DNA from: a virus
Strand: one strand, 5' to 3'
DNA: 43,230 bases
IMG/VR virus record: IMGVR_UViG_3300031576_000116
Coordinates: 1-43,230 of that record
Below the pieces are notes generated by a model, which had not been told where the DNA came from, searched no databases, and was given only the letters and a program-made list of their open reading frames with translations. The number at the start of each line of letters is the position of its first letter. Position 1 is the first letter of the stretch. Shown here piece after piece: positions 40,903-43,230 of this stretch. Made by a program: the position numbers and the translations under genes.

Positions 40903-41152
40903 AACAGACCCGTGCATGGGATATTTCCTGCCGGACAAGGCAGAAATATACATCGATAAATCTCTTAGCCCGCAGCAACGATTATCGGTTCTGCTACACG
41001 AATGCCTCGAGGCTATATTCGAATACAGCACCAACGAAAAAGTCCCATACAGGCATGATGTCATAGAAATCATGGAGCAAGGACTGTTCTCTTTGCTCAC
41101 CGAAAATCCATCTCTACTTAGATTGTTCCTTAAAAAAGAAAAACAAAAATGA
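40829..41152 (+). CDS. Metallopeptidase-like phage protein
   Basis: 107 residues. LHECLEAIFEY (about 55-65) contains HExxE-type residues in a helix, like the ImmA/IrrE-related small phage proteases that have HExLE or HExxH. A second acidic helix follows (VIEIMEQGLFSLLTENP). GTG at 40829 is inside rusA. If metal is bound it uses His/Glu rather than the full HExxH, so catalysis is uncertain. Confidence 0.5.
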   Translation: MRISSIKLLGYQIRIHSVRDLQENKTDPCMGYFLPDKAEIYIDKSLSPQQRLSVLLHECLEAIFEYSTNEKVPYRHDVIEIMEQGLFSLLTENPSLLRLFLKKEKQK

Positions 41153-41235
41153 GTGACTGGGTTATATGTTTATTAGTATATTATGTTATCATTGCGATGA
41201 TATATTTTATTCATAAGAATTCTAAGGATGATTAA
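41149..41235 (+). CDS. Very small membrane peptide
   Basis: 28 residues, ATGA overlap with the preceding stop. WVICLLVYYVIIAMIYFI is one transmembrane helix followed by a basic/acidic tail. No ribosome binding site stands out, so expression depends on coupling. Low-confidence gene. Confidence 0.35.
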   Translation: MSDWVICLLVYYVIIAMIYFIHKNSKDD

Positions 41236-41259
41236 GTATTACTATGTAGTATGCTGTGG

Positions 41260-41514
41260 CTAGAATATAAGATCATGGGCGACGGCAACCAAAACGTAAT
41301 AGAAGATCGGTAGTCCGAGCCCTCCGAGTGCTACGGCTACAAGGAATCCTAGATAACAAAAATATGTTACCCAATTAGACCCCGAGTCGGGCCAGTCATA
41401 CAAATAGCTGAATAAGGCGAATGATAGGACATAGAGATGCCCAGCTAAATTAGGACCAGTGGCGGATTCGCATAAATCATCAATTGAATCGACTATGCCT
41501 TTGTCATTTTCCAT
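41260..41514 (-). CDS. Small two-helix membrane protein
   Basis: 84 residues from ATG at 41514, with GAGGTG as ribosome binding site (a GTG at 41523 is in frame). Acidic N-terminus (MENDKGIVDSIDDL), then about two transmembrane segments (about 26-42 and 50-80). Could be a second holin or an immunity/exclusion protein. Function unknown. Confidence 0.45.
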   Translation of the reverse strand: MENDKGIVDSIDDLCESATGPNLAGHLYVLSFALFSYLYDWPDSGSNWVTYFCYLGFLVAVALGGLGLPIFYYVLVAVAHDLIF

Positions 41515-41583
41515 GTAATTCACCTCAAAATAAACGCTCTAGGATGCCCTAGGCGATGCGTTTAGGTAACAGTTGGAGTCTCG

Positions 41584-41802
41584 TTAGGGCGATTTTAATG
41601 CCGATTTCGATGGTTTATACAAGATTACATCATCCTTTTTTTCTTCTATATGGAGTGTCCAATTACCTAGTTCAGCAACGTGCTGTCCAACCGCGGCGAT
41701 GACCCTGCGTATTCCTTCCGCGCCAACTTCCGAAAACAGCTTGTATTCGTCAGCGGTTACGCGTATCGAAAACGTCTTGTCTCTTGGCTTATATTCACTC
41801 AT
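41584..41802 (-). CDS. Small regulatory-like protein (ribbon-helix-helix candidate)
   Basis: 72 residues from ATG at 41802 with GAGG upstream (an in-frame ATG at 41814 is also possible). The N-terminal strand KTFSIRVTADEYKLF followed by helix VGAEGIRRVIAAVGQHVAEL fits ribbon-helix-helix style regulators. The gene is downstream (leftwards) of the palindrome at 41950-41972, where such a dimer could bind its own operator (inference). Confidence 0.45.
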   Translation of the reverse strand: MSEYKPRDKTFSIRVTADEYKLFSEVGAEGIRRVIAAVGQHVAELGNWTLHIEEKKDDVILYKPSKSALKSP

Positions 41803-41949
41803 CAAGATCCTCATAGTTTATTTATGTCTAACAACGTATAACAAAGTAATACAAATGCACTAACCATGCCATCTTAAATACCTGATCTTACTACTTCCAT
41901 ACATAAAATACTGCTTAATGTTTTGTCAGTTGTCTAACTATTTGTATGG

Positions 41950-41972
41950 CTATGTATATACTATATACATAG
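41950..41972. promoter_or_regulatory. 23-nt palindrome, operator candidate
   Basis: CTATGTATATACTATATACATAG has 11-base perfect arms around one centre base. It overlaps a promoter-like arrangement (TTGTAT at 41942-41947, then TATACA at 41964-41969, 16-base spacing). It lies upstream of the leftward ribbon-helix-helix candidate gene. Region 41803-42224 otherwise contains no convincing gene. Confidence 0.5.
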
Positions 41973-42224
41973 TATTATAATTATGCCGATGGCGTCTTGG
42001 CAGATTATAGCTTGGCAGTCGTCCTGGTTCGCCGAGTGTATAGCTTTTATGCGTGTCAGTAACCTAACAGTTTGGCGTTTTCTCTAATACTTGCAGATAT
42101 TTGCATGTTTTTTTATAAAAAACTGTAAAAGAGTTTGGGTGGATCGGAGACGGTGGAAATGACTTGCGATTCGGCAAAAACCGTCGATAAATGCGCACAC
42201 GCAGCGCTGGACACGTGGGTGCGC

Positions 42225-42671
42225 TCATGTGAGGAGGATTATCCACATGGGGCCGAGGTGCCATGCAGCCGCGTAAGCCATGTTAATATTGACAAAATAG
42301 GCCCATGCCTGTGTTACGGCATTGCCGTTACCTGATTTTAATATTTTTTTCGCTAGCGAATACATAGATTCAGAATAAAGAGTGTATTCTAATTTATGTT
42401 TTAATTTACGGAATAGTTTGTTGTCTTGTAGCACATTGTAAAATTTAATTAGTCTTGTGTCATGGTCGTTTACTATATCTATTCTTCTGGGGGATTGCGG
42501 AAGGCGCCAAAAGACCGCGGCACCTCCGGCGAATGGCTCACAGTAGTTATGGCATTGCGGGATCAGCTCTATTATCCGGCTGGCGAGTCTCTGCTTGCCG
42601 CCGTAGTAGCTTATGGGTGCCTTGGCACGGTTGCCGAACTTTAGGCTTTTCTCCTCGGGCAAGTCTCCCAT
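42225..42671 (-). pseudogene. Truncated D12-class adenine methyltransferase
   Basis: 148 residues. The N-terminal half of a D12 methyltransferase is recognisable: PISYYGGKQRLASRIIELI and EPFAGGAAVFW (SAM binding), then ND in IVNDHDTRL, and the AWAYFVNINMAYAAAW block. The chain stops after this, with no DPPY motif, so the catalytic half is missing. It differs from the intact gene at 22550 and is a separate lineage. No frameshifted continuation was found downstream on this strand. It probably is a decayed gene or a fragment left by recombination near the terminus. The start is ATG at 42671; a TTG at 42713 would add 14 residues. Confidence 0.7.
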
Positions 42672-43019
42672 GCTTTCTTGCTTAACATAAAATCGATCCC
42701 CTACAAATACCAAAACACTGGCGTCTTACCACACCGCCCTCTTTCTTTTTGTCGTCAAATATCAATAACCAAAATTAGTGATTATTCCCAGTGCTCTTAT
42801 ATCCTGGTATTTATATACATGTGTTTATATACCTCTGTTTTTGTATTTGTTTGCTTCCCGCGTCTTATTGTATTTCTTTATGTTAGGCAAGCACCCTTGA
42901 CGCGGGTCGCCGCGTCTCGTGTTCTTATATCACCCTCTCCAAGTCCGGGCGGTATTTTTGACATAACCCTTGGAATATAGTACCTTTAGATCAACAGTAT
43001 GGGTTAGAGTGGGGGTTTA
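42672..43019. other. Noncoding region upstream of terS and the methyltransferase remnant
   Basis: No convincing gene. The left part is AT-rich with TTTATATA repeats (about 42809-42832) around ACATGT; the right part, from 42858, is the terminal repeat with its hairpin (42899-42916) and TTGACA box. It could contain packaging signals and the divergent promoters. Confidence 0.4.
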
Positions 43020-43230
43020 GTGTCAGGTAAGAGGACGGGCAGGCCGACTGGTGCGCCTAAGCCAGATAGGGAGGAGCGGGTAGTGGTACCGAAGGTTTCC
43101 CCCATACACGGCTTAGCGGTCCAGGACGTCCTAGAAGAGGCACTTCGCATCATACCCCGTGTTATCCCGACCGGCGGCGGGGAAGCGCTCCTAGCGAATC
43201 CTGGAGCGTCTGGAGAGCTATTAGCGATCC
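42858..43230. repeat. Terminal direct repeat, right copy
   Basis: Repeats positions 1-373 with 7 differences. See the left copy for details. Confidence 0.9.
43020..43230 (+). CDS. Terminase small subunit, partial second copy at the window end
   Basis: The first 70 codons of terS repeated at the window end. Compared with the left copy it has Thr at position 10 and Ser at position 27, where the left copy has Val and Asp. It is cut by the end of the window and reflects the wrap-around. Confidence 0.8.
   Translation, partial: MSGKRTGRPTGAPKPDREERVVVPKVSPIHGLAVQDVLEEALRIIPRVIPTGGGEALLANPGASGELLAI

Noticed and set aside
42159-42335. 58-residue Cys-containing ORF on the + strand with GGAG upstream
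   Set aside because: It lies over the end of the methyltransferase remnant, whose family motifs cover 42250-42290 on the other strand; the + frame is best explained as a shadow.
1-43230. Temperate lifestyle
   Set aside because: No integrase, excisionase, CI-like repressor or attachment site is visible; a ribbon-helix-helix candidate alone is not enough.

Overview
This window is one essentially complete genome of a short-tailed dsDNA phage. Positions 1-373 recur at 42858-43230, so the unit is about 42.86 kb and is circularly permuted or terminally redundant. The head and tail genes have podovirus character: TerS, TerL, nuclease, portal, scaffold, HK97-type capsid, adaptor, tail fibre, nozzle and ejection proteins, with no tape measure or sheath. 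I see no integrase, excisionase or RNA polymerase and no tRNA gene, so a lytic lifestyle is likely but not proven. Host identity cannot be read directly. The Sec signal peptides and the sialic-acid/Maf-type glycosylation genes fit a Gram-negative, perhaps flagellated, host (inference).

Layout. (1) 1-20815, + strand: packaging (terS, intein-split terL, PD-(D/E)XK nuclease), portal, scaffold, capsid, decoration-like protein, adaptor, two tandem paralogous small beta proteins, two Sec-signal proteins (one a probable beta-helix), tail fibre, nozzle, and a series of coiled-coil and large ejection proteins. (2) 20812-23347, + strand: small virion protein, membrane proteins, M15-type endolysin, holin candidate, D12-class adenine methyltransferase. 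(3) 23344-31698, - strand, one tightly overlapping operon: 2-hydroxyacid dehydrogenase, GroES, GroEL, zinc-ribbon SAM methyltransferase, CMP-sialate synthetase (NeuA), sialate synthase (NeuB), hydrolysing UDP-GlcNAc 2-epimerase (NeuC) and a Maf/DUF115 glycosyltransferase, then a small membrane protein. (4) 31821-36968, + strand: RecE/RecT-like recombination pair, candidate origin, SF3 helicase, structured noncoding region, zinc-ribbon protein, SSB. (5) 37125-41235, + strand: accessory genes including a repeat-flanked cassette with a DUF6948-like protein and a Gly-Tyr repeat protein, RusA resolvase and a metallopeptidase-like protein. (6) 41260-42671, - strand: two small genes and a truncated D12 methyltransferase, with a palindromic operator-like site.

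The most unusual content is region 3. NeuC, NeuB and NeuA together make the minimal route from UDP-GlcNAc to a CMP-activated nonulosonic (sialic-type) acid. A Maf-family transferase, which in bacteria puts such sugars on flagellin in the cytoplasm, follows directly. This looks like a phage-borne glycosylation system for a protein acceptor (host flagellin or a virion protein), and it is co-transcribed with a phage chaperonin pair. Product identity and acceptor are inference.
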